Assembly: GCF_905147365.1 (NCBI RefSeq)
Contig: NC_056415.1
Coordinates: 11,798,001-11,862,000, forward strand
Source: Aricia agestis
Lineage: Eukaryota; Arthropoda; Insecta; Lepidoptera; Lycaenidae
Length of the DNA stretch: 64,000 nucleotides
Direction: 5' to 3'
Under the pieces are notes generated by a model. It did not search any database, was not told the origin of the DNA, and was given only the letters and a program-made list of their open reading frames with translations. The translations under genes and the position numbers were made by a program. Shown here piece after piece: positions 1 through 11,515 of this stretch (positions within the stretch are counted from its first letter, which is position 1; each line of letters begins with the position of its first letter).

Positions 1-529
1 ATAATTGATATCCATATTATTATTATTATTTGTTATTTAGTGTCTTATTATGTTAACAAAGTACTAGAAATTAATATAAAAAGTTAATAGATTTAATTAC
101 TTACAATAAATGATAATATGAGCTCATAAACATAATCATTATGTAAATAATGGTTATGAGAGGCACCAAGGTACATGTAAATAGATGTTTTTTTTTGCAT
201 TCAAAATATGCTATGATGCGTAACAAGGTCACTATGAAACGCGCCAACATGCTAACATGCTCTTTTCATGTACAGTCTGAAAGAAAATTTCGATACAATT
301 TAATCATAACTTTGTAACCAAATTCCAAAAAGGAGGAGTTCTATATTTGGCTGTATATTTATATTTTTTAAATAATATAGTTTATATTATTCGAAAAATA
401 TAATAATATATTTAATGTTTTCAGACAACATTACTGTAATAAGAAAACAATCCTAGATGGAACAAGCCAAAATGTTGCTCTATCACCATGTGTTTTCACC
501 ATTAAATCTATTGGAGTAAAATATAATAT
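1..529. other. AT-rich non-coding DNA, no gene recognised
   Basis: No open frame of useful length, no splice-supported exon and no repeat that I recognise. It is the left flank of the Tc1-like insertion. Confidence 0.5.
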
Positions 530-871
530 TACACTTGCGTGCAAAAAAACCGACCCACCCCGCGCATTTCTGTTCAAGTCGCTATATCTTAAAAAGTTAT
601 AGTTAGGTATTTATTATTTCTTTTTATTAATAATGCGAGTTAATATGATAGGGAATGTGTACGTTTACTCTACATTTTCTAAAACCAACATGCTTGACTA
701 CAAACGACACAAATCACTAAGCATCCCCATCACTTGGTTTTTTAATCGTTAATTGAACGGTTTTGTTCTGTATGAAAAATCGGTCAAATCTTATTGTTTT
801 TGTTTTGTCTTGATTTTTATTGATTTATTGTTTATTTAACTTCATTTTAAACGTAATTTCTTTGTGGCAAA

Positions 872-1863
872 ATGGATACTACTCCGAATAAAGCCTCTCA
901 AGCAGGGGCTTTGCTAAAAGCTGAATTTAGACGAGTTGTAGCTAGAAGTCTTAATTTAAGTCGAACTTCGGTTACAAGAGTATACCGAAGTATTCTAGAG
1001 ACTCTAAACTTTACCATGCGACCATGTTCAGGAAGACATTGGGCTACATTTGAACGTGATGACCGTTTTAAGGTGTCAACGTCCTTGCGGAATCGACATC
1101 TCATTTCAGTTCAAGTGCAATGACGGCCAAGAGAAGTCCGATGAGTTACAGTAATTGAGTAGACTGTACGACGAAGACTTGCAGGCAGCTGTTTGACTTC
1201 ACAAAAACTCGCTAACGGTCCAAAATTAGCCCCAGCACACAGTCAAGCGCAGCTTAGTTTCGCACGTTCTCATGTTGATTTTTCATTGGAGCAACGGCGG
1301 GTCGTGCTCTTTTCTGATGAAAGCTAAATCAGTATTTATGGTAACGATGGTCGCATAAAAGCATACCGTAGATAAGGAGAATGATTTGCGCAGGCGTGCA
1401 TTGACGAAAGGCTACCATTTGGTAGGTGTTCGGGGACTGTATGGGGCGAATTTCTTTTGATGCATAAACCAATATTGAGTTCGTAACCGGGCCGCGCCTT
1501 GGCACTTTGAGTACCTATCGCTACATTCAGGGCGTACTGGGACAACTTACGGTGCCATGTGCTGGTTTTGTTGACGAAGGTTTCATATTGATGTAGAACA
1601 ATGCTCGACCGCACGTTGCTGCGAAAGTTCGTCAATATCTCTCCGACGTCGAAATTTCGGGTTTGGACTGGCCAGCAAGGAGACCTAACCTTAATCCTAT
1701 TGAGCACCCATGGGGAGAACTCAAAAGGAGGGTCAGGGCCCGGACTCTTGCCGCAGATACCCTTCAGGACCACCGGGTGGCTGTACAAGAAGATCGGCAT
1801 AGTATCGCTCAGGAGTTCATCATAACTTTGATAAGGTCAAGGAAAACCCGGATGGAAACCTAA
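872..1863 (+). pseudogene. Tc1-like transposase, broken
   Basis: The ATG at 872 opens an N-terminal helix-turn-helix region (83 codons to a stop at 1121-1123). After frame breaks, a segment around 1247-1326 resembles the first catalytic Asp region (FSDES) and is followed at once by a stop. Downstream, in a third piece near 1600-1860, the motif DWPARRPNLNPIEHPWGELK is the classic Tc1 C-terminal catalytic signature (PDLNPIE...W). The pieces lie in different frames, so no functional transposase can be made. Element type is certain; the exact number of lesions is not, because I joined the pieces by eye. Confidence 0.85.
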
Positions 1864-1874
1864 ATTAGGATAAT

Positions 1875-1958
1875 GTAAAAAACACTAACAAATTGATTTC
1901 AATAGCTCGTAGTGCCACCCCTACGAGCTATTGAAATCAATTTGTTAGTGTTTTTTAC
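1875..1958. repeat. Perfect 38-bp inverted repeat inside the Tc1-like element
   Basis: Arms 1875-1912 and 1921-1958 are exact reverse complements, separated by an 8-nt spacer. RNA or single-stranded DNA from here would form a long hairpin. Confidence 0.9.
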
Positions 1959-2518
1959 AAGAAAGATGTCATTAATCGGCTACTGAAATGTTATGCCAAA
2001 CTGACCGGTTTTTGTTTTAAGGCTGTAGAATTAGTAAACAATTTACAGTTACAATAACTATAGCATTAATTAAATCCTTAATGTACTACCTTTAAAACGA
2101 TACCAACATTTATTTAATACTAATTATATTTCTTGAGTTATTACCGTTTGAATCATAAGGAGAGAGGTGGGTCGATTTTTTTGCACGCAAGTGTATTTTG
2201 CGGTTTATTATTATTGCATACCTAACATCATTCTCCACAGCGAAATAGACAGCCTGGGGTACTTCAGTAGTTAGTATCTAATATAAAAAATAATTTTAAA
2301 TGTTGTTAGTGTCGCTAAAACACGAGAACAGCTGAACTGATTTGGCTAATTTGAAATTTTAGACTTGAAATATTGATGTAAGTCTAGGGTACAGTAATAT
2401 AATATGATAAAAAGTTCAGGTCATCTAATTTCCAAACATATTATACAATATGAGTGCTTAATAACTATGAATACCAATTTATATGGATGGTAAATTATTT
2501 AAAAATAATATATTTCAA

Positions 2519-2567
2519 CCATAAAGTTAATATAATAGGTAAGTACCTACTGTATATTAACTTTATG
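2519..2567. repeat. Inverted repeat of the CATAAAGTTAATATA motif
   Basis: ATAAAGTTAATATA at about 2521-2534 is mirrored by TATATTAACTTTAT at about 2553-2566. The same motif recurs in the PTTH intron near 51.3-51.7 kb and in every unit of the 90-bp array at 60.8-61.6 kb, so it belongs to a dispersed element. Confidence 0.7.
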
Positions 2568-2769
2568 ATTTCAACATACGTACAGTTAAACGTACCTTTA
2601 TATCGCTATTTTTTTCTTTTTACATCAAAATTAACAATGACGATTGTGAACACAAAGGAAATAAGAGGAACGGCTATTTATCCATTGGTACCATTACCTA
2701 TTATTAAACTGCTTCGCTAACAGTTGTAAGTCATGATTTTCCGCCAACATCCGCTTTTGTTACGCCCTC

Positions 2770-2778
2770 ATATATAAT
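2770..2778 (+). promoter_or_regulatory. TATA-like box of the small secreted peptide gene
   Basis: ATATATAAT lies 47-55 nt before the ATG at 2825, a spacing that leaves a 5' leader of roughly 20-25 nt. Plausible by position only. Confidence 0.4.
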
Positions 2779-2824
2779 GCAAGTTCAAAGTCATGTAGCC
2801 AACATTGTGCAAGAGATCAGCACC

Positions 2825-4039
2825 ATGAGATTACCTCTATTATTTTTAATTTCAATCCTAACTTTATGTGCGTTTTGTGTCACAAGAAGTGCAGCTTTAA
2901 AGGTATTTATAAAAGTCAAGATGTAGCCAGCGCCTCCGGTGCGCCGAAAGTCATCGGTTTAAAGCTAGTTTAAAGACTATCCTTTCCCGGATCTCAAACA
3001 ATCATCATACAAAATTTCATTATACTTGGTGCAGCAGTTTGAGCATGGTCACAGACCAGCTTCTGCTTATGTAATATTAGTTTGAATTTACATAAAGGCC
3101 AAAAGAAAATAATTATTCAGGGTGTAACAAAACTAAGAAAGTATCACTTAGTTTTGTTGCACCTTGTACAGTAGAACTCCAATTGTCCGAATTAATGGGG
3201 ACCGGGGCCCATTCGGATAATCAAATATTCGGATAATCGGATTTTAAAAAAAAATTGCCATTGGAGAGAATAAAATCTACGTTTTGATATTGCACTATTT
3301 TTTTATTGAATTAAATGAAAGAAACATGAAATTTTCACATGTTTTAAATATACTTAAATAAAATGTACTTATGTACAAGTTTAGAAATAAAAATCATTGT
3401 TTTTTAAACATCTCCGTTAATGTAAGTTGTTTTGCGGTCTTCAACCGTTTTCGGGCAGCCAGGTCACGCATTCGCTTGACGGTGACCAGTTGCAAGTGGT
3501 CACACTCGGGCTGACGCGTGATTCGGATAATCGGCGATCCGGATAGTGGGAGTTCGGATAATTGGAGTTCTACTGTAGGTATATAATACAATCAGCTTTT
3601 TTTTTTTTCTAGCCCCCATTTGTTTTTAATAAATAATAATTAAATTAAATATTTGATCCCCTTGAACCCTAGTACCTTTGTACATAAAAAATAACACTTG
3701 ATTATTATTTTCAGGCTGTTACTGAAATTGAAAATTCAAGTAAGTGTTAGTTTTAAGTCTTCGGGAGCTAAGCTACCTGGCTCTACTAATCTAAATTTAT
3801 ATAATTATTACATTTATGTATCAAAATTATAAAATAAGATTTGTTTTTTAAATACAGAACAACTTAGAAATCATGAAATAACAAGAGGAAAGCGAGAAAT
3901 TGAAGAGTTTTATAATGATGATGAGTATCCACAGAGCCAGTCTCAGGAGAGCCAAGAGGAGCCAGGGTTTTGGGACAGAGTTGTAAAAGTTGCCTTAAAA
4001 TTGTTTAATAGATTTATGGAATGGTTAAATTCTTCCTAA
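2825..4039 (+). CDS. Small secreted peptide precursor, 94 aa, three exons, function unknown
   Basis: Exons: 2825-2902, 3715-3739, 3858-4039, all with GT..AG introns and phases that fit (0, then 1). The first exon is a full signal peptide (MRLPLLFLISILTL, then Ala/Cys/Thr residues up to a SAA cleavage-like site) with start context CACCATG. The second part is a short pro-region ending in RGKR, a furin-type site. The C-terminal peptide begins EIEEFYNDDEYPQSQSQ, is acidic and Gln/Ser-rich, and ends in a Lys/Arg- and aromatic-rich amphipathic stretch (GFWDRVVKVALKLFNRFMEW). It has no Cys after the signal. AATAAA lies at 4077-4082. The plan (signal, propiece, dibasic site, amphipathic tail) is that of a processed peptide such as an immune peptide or neuropeptide, but I recognise no family. 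Existence is well supported by the splice signals; the role is unknown. Confidence 0.75.
3119..3165. repeat. Short inverted repeat
   Basis: GGGTGTAACAAAACTAAG is mirrored by CTTAGTTTTGTTGCACC about 10 nt later. It lies in intron 1 of the secreted peptide gene and abuts the pogo-like MITE. Confidence 0.6.
3169..3575 (-). mobile_element. Pogo/Tigger-type MITE with transposase C-terminus remnant
   Basis: It starts CAGTAGAACTCCAATTGTCC and ends in the complementary sequence, flanked by TA on both sides (3167-3168, 3576-3577). Such CAGTAG... ends and a TA duplication are typical of the pogo/Tigger group. A reverse-strand open frame at 3394-3591 ends in KQLTLTEMFKKQ, resembling the C-terminal tail of Tigger-type transposases, so this is probably an internally deleted copy. 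It sits in intron 1 of the secreted peptide gene. Confidence 0.75.
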
Positions 4040-4429
4040 TGTATTACTTGATAAAATAATTTATTCATTTTATGTCAATAAATGTTATTTAATGTAAGCT
4101 TTTAAATTAATAAATAATATTATGAAAACATTGTAAACCAATAGAAATATATGTGCAGATTCTAAACTATTTTAAGGAATAATGCAATAGCAATAAGTTT
4201 GTTTGAACATTTTATTATACTTATTACAAGAATATAAATATGACATTATAATATAAAAAAAAATATGTAAAATTTTTTCAAATAGCCGCATGGAAGTGGC
4301 CAAACGACTTATTTGCACAGCTTCATATAAATTGTGCCTTCATATTTTGCCATGACTAATGTTTGAATTAAATAACATGTTATTTACTGGTCAAAAGTTC
4401 CCAACCAAAAACAGTAACCATAATCATAT

Positions 4430-5104
4430 TTATGAAACTACATACTTCAAGAAATCCTCAGGAATGCTTAGTGGATTGTAAGGAGTTTGCTCTGATAGAT
4501 GCCTTAGAAATGTGAGTTCATGGCTTTCGAGTATTTTTTTAAAACTTTTTGGTTGCTTTTTACATATGCTAATAGCCCTTAATACTTCTCTGTATGATAC
4601 TGTTTTAAAAAAAGTCTTACTTGTTAGAGCTGTTTCTGTCACACATGCATTAAGGCATGATTTAACGAACTTGTTTTCACGCAAAGATTTACCTTCCAGG
4701 GCGTCTGCTAAAATATGATAAACTTTTTTGAAATCAATTTTTTCAGTACAACTCGCAGGGGGTCTGTCCTCAAAATCAGCAATCAAACGTAGAGCTGTGG
4801 CAGTTTCCGTTTCTAAATCATCAAAGTTATATCGATCTGACATAAATTTTGCCCAGCTAGACAGTGGTACGTAAGTAGTTTTATTTTTGGCTACTTTTCT
4901 TTTGTAAGTTTGTAGTGTTTCTTGTCCTAATGCTTTTCTCTTGTAAAACTCCAGAGCTGCAACAATTTCTTCTTTGCTCTTGGAGCAAACTACGGCACAC
5001 AATTGATCGATTTCTAGAGAGCCGTTTGCTCTCAGTGCTTGTAACAGTTCATACTTTTCAGCCTGAGTCCAATCTTTTAAAACATCAACATCCGTACGTT
5101 CCAT
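4430..5104 (-). CDS. SNAPC2-like protein (snRNA-activating complex subunit 2), 224 aa
   Basis: Single-exon gene; ATG at 5104, stop at 4430-4432. Residues about 10-60 look like a SANT/Myb-type helical domain (DWTQAEKYELLQALRANGSL, later SKSKEEIVAALEFYK). They are followed by a segment with a conserved Trp (PLSSWAKFM) and a helical stretch (TATALRLIADFEDRP). This order and spacing match the N-terminal half of vertebrate SNAPC2, a subunit of the complex that binds the proximal sequence element of snRNA promoters for Pol II and Pol III. The C-terminal 100 residues are helical and not recognised. A TTTATT at 4211-4216 could be the reverse-strand polyadenylation signal. It is convergent with the secreted peptide gene. 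The assignment rests on recognition of one region; another SANT-domain protein is possible. Confidence 0.65.
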   Translation of the reverse strand: MERTDVDVLKDWTQAEKYELLQALRANGSLEIDQLCAVVCSKSKEEIVAALEFYKRKALGQETLQTYKRKVAKNKTTYVPLSSWAKFMSDRYNFDDLETETATALRLIADFEDRPPASCTEKIDFKKVYHILADALEGKSLRENKFVKSCLNACVTETALTSKTFFKTVSYREVLRAISICKKQPKSFKKILESHELTFLRHLSEQTPYNPLSIPEDFLKYVVS

Positions 5105-5353
5105 GGTTGCAGTTTAGTGTTCTATCAAGTACGTAGTATGATTTACACCTTTAAATCTAAGTTTTCAAATTGATAAACAAACTATTTGTCATCAAAAAAA
5201 CTTGGACAGACACGAAATTGAAAAATGAAAACATCATTAGATTTTGGCATTGACATGATTTTGGAAATTGAAATGTCAATAATAATTGTCATTGACACTT
5301 TGACAGCTTGCCTTTTTTTCTGAATATGGCTAACGGCTATTTCACCATATTTT

Positions 5354-5640
5354 AGGGTTCCGTACCCAAAGGGTAATTAAACGGGATCCTATTACTGAGA
5401 CTTCGAATCTGTCCGTCTCCAGGCTGTATCTCAATAACCGCTATTGTTTATTTCTGTTGCCGGTATAACAACAAATACTAAAAACAGAACAAAGTTAATA
5501 GGTATTTATGGGGGGCTCCCGCCTCCCATACCACAAACGTGATTTTTTTGAGCTTCTTTGCTCGTAATCATTAATGGCAACAGGTAGGCACTTGAAGTAT
5601 TCACGTAATCCTTAATTTTATTAGTACTTTAATACATTTT
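5354..5640 (+). repeat. Dispersed repeat family A, partial copy
   Basis: Begins AGGGTTCCGTACCCAAAGGG and continues with the tell-tale phrases CTGTATCTCAATAACCGCTA and GGGGGCTCCC. Other copies: 39.6, 43.3, 45.5 and 53.4 kb. The far end (AGTGCGAGTTGGACTCGC) is missing here. Confidence 0.75.
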
Positions 5641-6405
5641 AATTAATAATAAAATTTAAACAAAATAAAATGCTTTTCTGCAGTCACACATGGTTCCACA
5701 GTTTCCTTTGTATCTGCAGAAAAATAATTTTATGGGATCGGGGGATCTTTTTCTCAAAAGGTTGGTCTGAAATATATATTTTTTGTAAAATGTATTAAAG
5801 TTGAAGAGTGATAATAAACCTTTTCAAAAATTTTCTCCCTTATTGCTTATAACTTTTTAAATTTTTAATTTAGGATAAAAAATTATATAAACATATTTGT
5901 AGGCAACATAAACTTATAATATACTGTCGTAAAGTTTATGGTAAGCAAAGTAATGGGGTTTTAGTGGGTATGTTATGTACTATGCCCGGGCGCGGCTCTC
6001 CGCCCCCAGGGTCCAAACTCCAACATACCCCATACATACCCGACAGTCGTTACTTCTTAGACTGTCGGGGATGCGTAAACGCATTTCCCCAATGCAAAAA
6101 AAAAGGCCCGTAGCCTTACAAGTTACAATCACAGTATTATAATATTATACAGCACTTCCATCGTGGGTATCGCAGACAGATCAGAGACAATCGATTTTCA
6201 ATTGTTATGCGGCAGCCGGCTGCCGCTTGGGGATTGATGGGTTGTGATGTTATTGAATTGAATCACTTACGGTCTATAACCTATATCTAGTTGGTCTGTC
6301 ACCTCAGTTCACCCCTTCTTGTGAGTATAAGTATAGTCCGTCAAGAAAGTCTGACTCTGTCTGTCTTCACATTAAAAAGTGGCGACATCGTAGTGTCATC
6401 CCTTA
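5641..6405. other. No gene recognised
   Basis: AT-rich, with a short GC-rich patch around 5985-6070. ACTGTCG-like words recur around 5924 and 6060, suggesting an old repeat, but I cannot define its ends. Confidence 0.4.
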
Positions 6406-7052
6406 TTAGGGTTCCATAGCCAAATGGCAAAAAACGGAACCCTTATAGATTCATCATGTGTGTATGTCACAGCCACTTTTCTCCGAAACTATAAGAGCTG
6501 TACTAATTACCATTGAAACCTGGTAAGAAGATGTAGTCTGTTAACCGCTTTAAGATTTTGATACAAAAAATGGAAAAATTATAAAAAATTTTAGGGGTCC
6601 CCATAGATACAACTGAAATAGAAAAAAAAATATTACATCTAACCTATGCGTGTGGGGTATCTATGGATAGGTCTTCAAAAATATATTTTTTCTAACCTGG
6701 TATTCAGGTTAGAAAAAAGATTTTTGATTGAGTTTCAAAGACACTCTTCCAAAGTGGTAAAATGTGTCCCCCCCCCCCCCCCTCTAACTTCTAAAGTAGG
6801 GGCACGATAAGTCAAAAAAAATATATGATGTAAGTACATTACTACAAAAACTACCAACGAAAATTGGTTCGAACGAGATCTAGCCAGTAGTTTTTTTTTA
6901 ATACGTCATAAATGGTAAACCTTAATTTAACTTTCATTGAATTAACTGAAATATGAAAATAAATCAAAAACCTCTTAATTTCATAAAAAATAAACCTTAT
7001 TGCTGCTACGGAACCCTTCATGGGCGAGTCCAACTCGCACTTGGCCGTTTTT
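6406..7052 (+). repeat. Long dispersed repeat related to family A, near full length
   Basis: Starts AGGGTTCCATAGCCAAATGG and ends GAGTCCAACTCGCACTTGGC followed by a T-run. Both ends carry the complementary GGGTTCC / GGAACCC words. It contains a run of 16 C at about 6767-6782 that is part of the repeat. Confidence 0.7.
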
Positions 7053-8980
7053 TTTTAGAAATGACATTATGATGTTGCCACTTTAATTTATTCACTTTCT
7101 TCATTCTTGACAGACCATATTAATTGTTGGTTCACTCGTGACCACGGGCGGCCCTTGAATAGCAGCTGAAACGTCGGGAATGAGAAAAGTGCTCTACGAT
7201 AAAATCCGTAAGTGATTAAATATAATGTGTAATACTAGCGTAAACCTAAGAAACCATTAAGGTATTATTATTATGGGTTTAATCAAAATTAGGTATAATA
7301 ATGTCAACATAAAAACTAAAATGAAACAGCACAAAATTAATTATAAAATATATATTGTTTATACTGCTTAGTGAATGCGTGATAACTGATATTCTGTTAT
7401 TAAACGTTACAATAATGAATTACATTTAAACTATTTTATAAGGAACCGCCTCAATGGCACTTTATTCTTCTGTTTGCAAAATGCAACGTGTTATCGATTT
7501 ATAGAAAACATGTTTCTATGCTTTATTGCAATATTGGAAAAACAGTATGATTTATAAACTACTTATTTACACTGTCTTCGTGTAAATTTCCTTTACGACG
7601 GAACAAGTGATGGCCGATTCTCGGTATTAAAATTGTTTCTGACGCAGTATGACTTCCTTCTCAAGTATAGCACGCCCGTGTGAGTGACACGAAAATGAAC
7701 TGAGATAGAAATCATAATGTGAATTAAAAATTATTAATTAATAACGAGAATCAACCTTCTGATTACATTTTGCCTTAGTTATTAGTGACTAAAACATTAA
7801 ATTAGGATATAAATGCAAATTTCTAGGACACACTGGAGATGGGTCATTACTTTGTAGAATACTGTTATAAGTCTTTGAGAATATAGTTAATATATTTTTT
7901 TATAAATAACTAAACTAAATAGCAACTTATACATTTTACGGACGATAACAATATTACAAGGCACCCAGTGCAAGCTTTAAATGTATCGCGTTTCCTATTT
8001 ATACAAAACAAAATATTTTTTCCATTTTTTTACATTTTTTAAAACTAAATTTAGTTCGAGGTTGCCAGAAAAAAATACGTACGCCATAAACATAGAAACG
8101 CAAACGTATAAAATTAGCACTAGGTTCTCCGAATAACAAACATTTTATATTATTAATGACACCATACCATTTTTATTAAAATTACTTAATACTTATCTGC
8201 AATAGCAACAAAATCTGCCAGAGTTTAACAGTAGTAGAAACGTAATGAAGGAAAATAAATGCGAAAGAAAACTGTTAATATTTGAACACAACGGTGTAAT
8301 TCTTACCTACAACCTGTATGCAATACAAACATTGGTACACACTATTATAGGTGGGATATATCACTAGGATACAGTAGAGATTATACGACCATGGTATATG
8401 AGGGTAGTTACATACAATCATAAATATAATGTTGACGTATGACGTTAGCGCGGAACTGTCAACTTTTTTTAATGACAAACACAAAAAGCGAAGAACTGCG
8501 ATGATAGAACATATCACTAATGGCTCATTATCGATATTCGAAACTAAAAATCAAGCAAGTAGGTTATATTATATGTAAGAAGCGAATATAACTAACTTTT
8601 ATAATATTGTATCAAAATCATCGGATGGGTTTTACTTATTTAAATATAGGAGGGTGCTTACATTAAAATAAACTATTATTTCTTATAATATAGCAAAACC
8701 CATTTCGTTATTTATAGTATTTAGATCGACCTACAATCTATTATATGATTTGCTTTGTTTAAGACTATTACAACTATGTAGATCACTAAAACGGCAGTGT
8801 TAATATCCTATAGGCAGTGGGTCACAGTACTGTCACAGACTGTTTTATAAAAAAAATCTTAGATATACAGAAATGATCTATTGGAAATGTATCTACTGTA
8901 TAAACTATTTAGTATACTTCGGTTTCTAATGAGGGTTTTTGATATTCCATTTACCACCAGGTGCCGCTATGTAGCCAGGG
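7053..8980. other. No gene recognised
   Basis: AT-rich DNA with only short chance frames. A stretch near 7128-7200 (GCTGAAACGTCGGGAATGAG) resembles the end of a dispersed insect repeat but is not placed further. Confidence 0.45.
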
Positions 8981-9271
8981 CACTGACCTCTATTATACAA
9001 GTACGCTGGACTTATGATACCCACTTGCTTTTTGTGCCTATTTGAAGCGGAATCAGCGCCCCCAATGCGGGGGAAGAGAACTAAATTTGACGTAAATTGC
9101 AAATGGCCGCTTAATCATTATTGGCTGTCATCACTAGTATTAGCTCCAAGTACTCTCACAACTGCTATTCGCCGCATTGGGAGCGATGATTCCGCTTCAA
9201 ATAGGCACAAAAATAGCTGTCATTTCAAAGGGTATCATAAGTCCAGCGTACTTGTATAATGGAGGTTAGTG
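8981..9271. mobile_element. hAT-type MITE with 8-bp target duplication
   Basis: Long terminal inverted repeats (about 80 bp with gaps), starting CACTGACCTCTATTATACAA on the left and mirrored at 9230-9271. AGCCAGGG flanks both sides (8973-8980, 9272-9279), an exact 8-bp duplication as made by hAT transposases. No coding capacity. Confidence 0.85.
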
Positions 9272-9279
9272 AGCCAGGG

Positions 9280-11378
9280 TCTATCGTGTCAAATAGACAT
9301 ATTATCGTGACACATGACAGCTATATCGTGACATATGACAGCAGTTTGACACGATAAACGCTAAGGCTACACAGCGGCACGTGGCAAACGGAGTAGCAAA
9401 AACCCTCATTGTCAGTAAAAATACACCCAAACTTTTTACGACTGACGAAGACCAAAAGAGAGGCATAGTGCATAGGAATGTCATTTTTACTGACTGATTT
9501 TATTGAACGAAGTAAAACGGGCGTAGAATAATCTTGTTTATAATAATCTTGTATGAAATTAAATTTAGCACACACATAGAACACATATTTTACACAATTA
9601 AACAGATTTCGCTTTATTATAACGTGTAAAATGTAAAATTATTTTTTTGCTTGTAATTTTTCTTTTGTTTTTACTTTGTAACTATTTGTTACAAAGTATG
9701 TGTATATATCTGAAAATGATGCAATGATTCCTAAACGTGAACTATTAACTATACGTACATTATTCTTTTCAACGAATTGTGGACTTTATCATACTAGCTG
9801 AATGTAATACACAGGGATTCGCTTAACACAACTAAACTTTATCGTATCTATTTGTATATTTCAAAACTTCAACAATGTTCTGCTAATGTGGCACTAGTTT
9901 CGAACTATTTTACCTACTTATTTTTGACTAGGTTTAGGATTTCGAAACTTTCGATAGGACGCGGGGAATGTATTGCAAGCTATAAATTACTCGAAATAAT
10001 TTACAAGGAGATGTACACTCAGTAACATAAAAACTATAAATAAATCATATCGTCCATTAACGCCGTAAAATGTCGTAGCACGAGACAATAAATATTCAAA
10101 CTTAACTTTCGATGATGATTACTTCTAACGCATTTAAAGTCTAAGGTCATTTTGTTCCCGAGTGCACATACAAGTTTTGGTATATAATAAGTAGTCGTAA
10201 CTAAATATAACATAAACTTATCGGCGTTCGATACGCGCCCGCCTTCTACTTAGCTAGTATATTGCCGTTTATAAATAAGAAACTATGCTTATGTAAAATA
10301 CAATAAGTTACAAGTAGGAGTTACTCTCGTCAAATATACAATGAACACGCAAACGTGGCGTACTTCGAACAAAAAAATTGTATGCTAAGGATATAGAAAT
10401 CACAGGTTAAGCGGAGATACGAGACAAACGGGTCATATTTTATGCCATTTTATGTCATATGCCATTTAGGTGGTCCTAAATTAGGACCCAAATGTGACAA
10501 AATATCAACCCAATTGCGATGTCTCAATAGGACATCAATAAGTGTACGCATCGAGGCGAGCGGAGCAGATGACGTAGGTACATCGAATTTATAGAATATG
10601 AGGAGCAATAATTGTTGATGGCGAAAATATAAATTAAAGTACAGTTAAATAAATACATAACAAAATTATCTGATGCGTCACTCAAGTATAATAAAAAAAT
10701 TACAAAATTTTAAGTATAAACCTTTTTAGTGATGTTGGTTTAGAATTTTCCCCAAGTTCCGATCAGATACGTTTGTCGGGTCCAGCCCGTTGCATAGGAC
10801 AAATCCAGAGCATTTAACCAAGTTGCTAATATTCTAAATAAAAAATAGGATCGATAATATCAAACCCTATAAACTATTTTTAACTTTATTATACTCCCAC
10901 GCAACTTCGCTAAAAACTCGGACTGAGGTGCGAAGTAGATCTAAATATAAAATGATGTTGATAGGAGACTATACATTTGTAGGATACGCAGAACTTAGTA
11001 TACATAACCCAAACAAACACTATGTATCCATCGAAAATATGACGCTATTACGGCATTCAATTTGCTGCCCTAGCGCACCTATACATTATCCATACTTACT
11101 AAAAAAATTCACACAACGGATACGCTATACAATGTCCTTGTCTATCAAGCGTCTTAGATTTTTTGACAGTATTTTTTATATTTACTAGCAATGTTGATTA
11201 GTAATCATCGAAACATTAACCGATTAAAAAAGCTATTGGATAGATACTGTTAAAAATCTAAAACAAACGGGCACTAGAGATAAACAAGATAGTAAAGCGC
11301 AGGGCCGACCCTACTATAGGGCGAACTAAGCAGCCACTCAAGACACCAACTCCCAAAGGGCACCTCAGTAGCCAGGAA
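9280..11378. other. No gene recognised; lies downstream of Rictor
   Basis: AT-rich, short chance frames only. Near 9285-9355 the word ATCGTGTCAAA / ATCGTGACA is repeated three to four times in both orientations. Part of this stretch could be alternative Rictor 3' UTR. Confidence 0.4.
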
Positions 11379-11384
11379 TTTATT
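11379..11384 (-). terminator. Candidate Rictor polyadenylation signal
   Basis: TTTATT on the + strand reads AATAAA on the Rictor strand, about 130 nt after the stop codon. It is the nearest such signal; others lie farther downstream. Confidence 0.35.
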
Positions 11385-11515
11385 ACCCACTTGAGGAGCG
11401 AGGGCGTCATAACCAGCACACTCTATCCTAAAACGTGTCTCAAGCCGGCACTGGTAGAGCGCATCCATTGTGTAACTATTTTAGTAGGGCGTTATATTTA
11501 AATGTACCGGCATAT

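Larger units (their letters stand above)
532..2193 (+). mobile_element. Tc1/mariner-type DNA transposon, inactive
   Basis: The terminal inverted repeats are about 28 bp, 532-559 and 2166-2193, with one mismatch; the left one starts CACTTGCGTGCAAAAAAACC. A TA dinucleotide lies on each side (530-531 and 2194-2195), the target duplication expected of this superfamily. The length of 1,662 bp is normal for a Tc1-like element. It encloses a broken transposase reading in the same direction and, near its right side, a perfect 38-bp hairpin that is not a usual Tc1 feature. Confidence 0.9.

Noticed and set aside
10928..11188. 86-aa + strand frame downstream of Rictor
   Set aside because: No start context, motif or splice partner; ordinary for AT-rich DNA.
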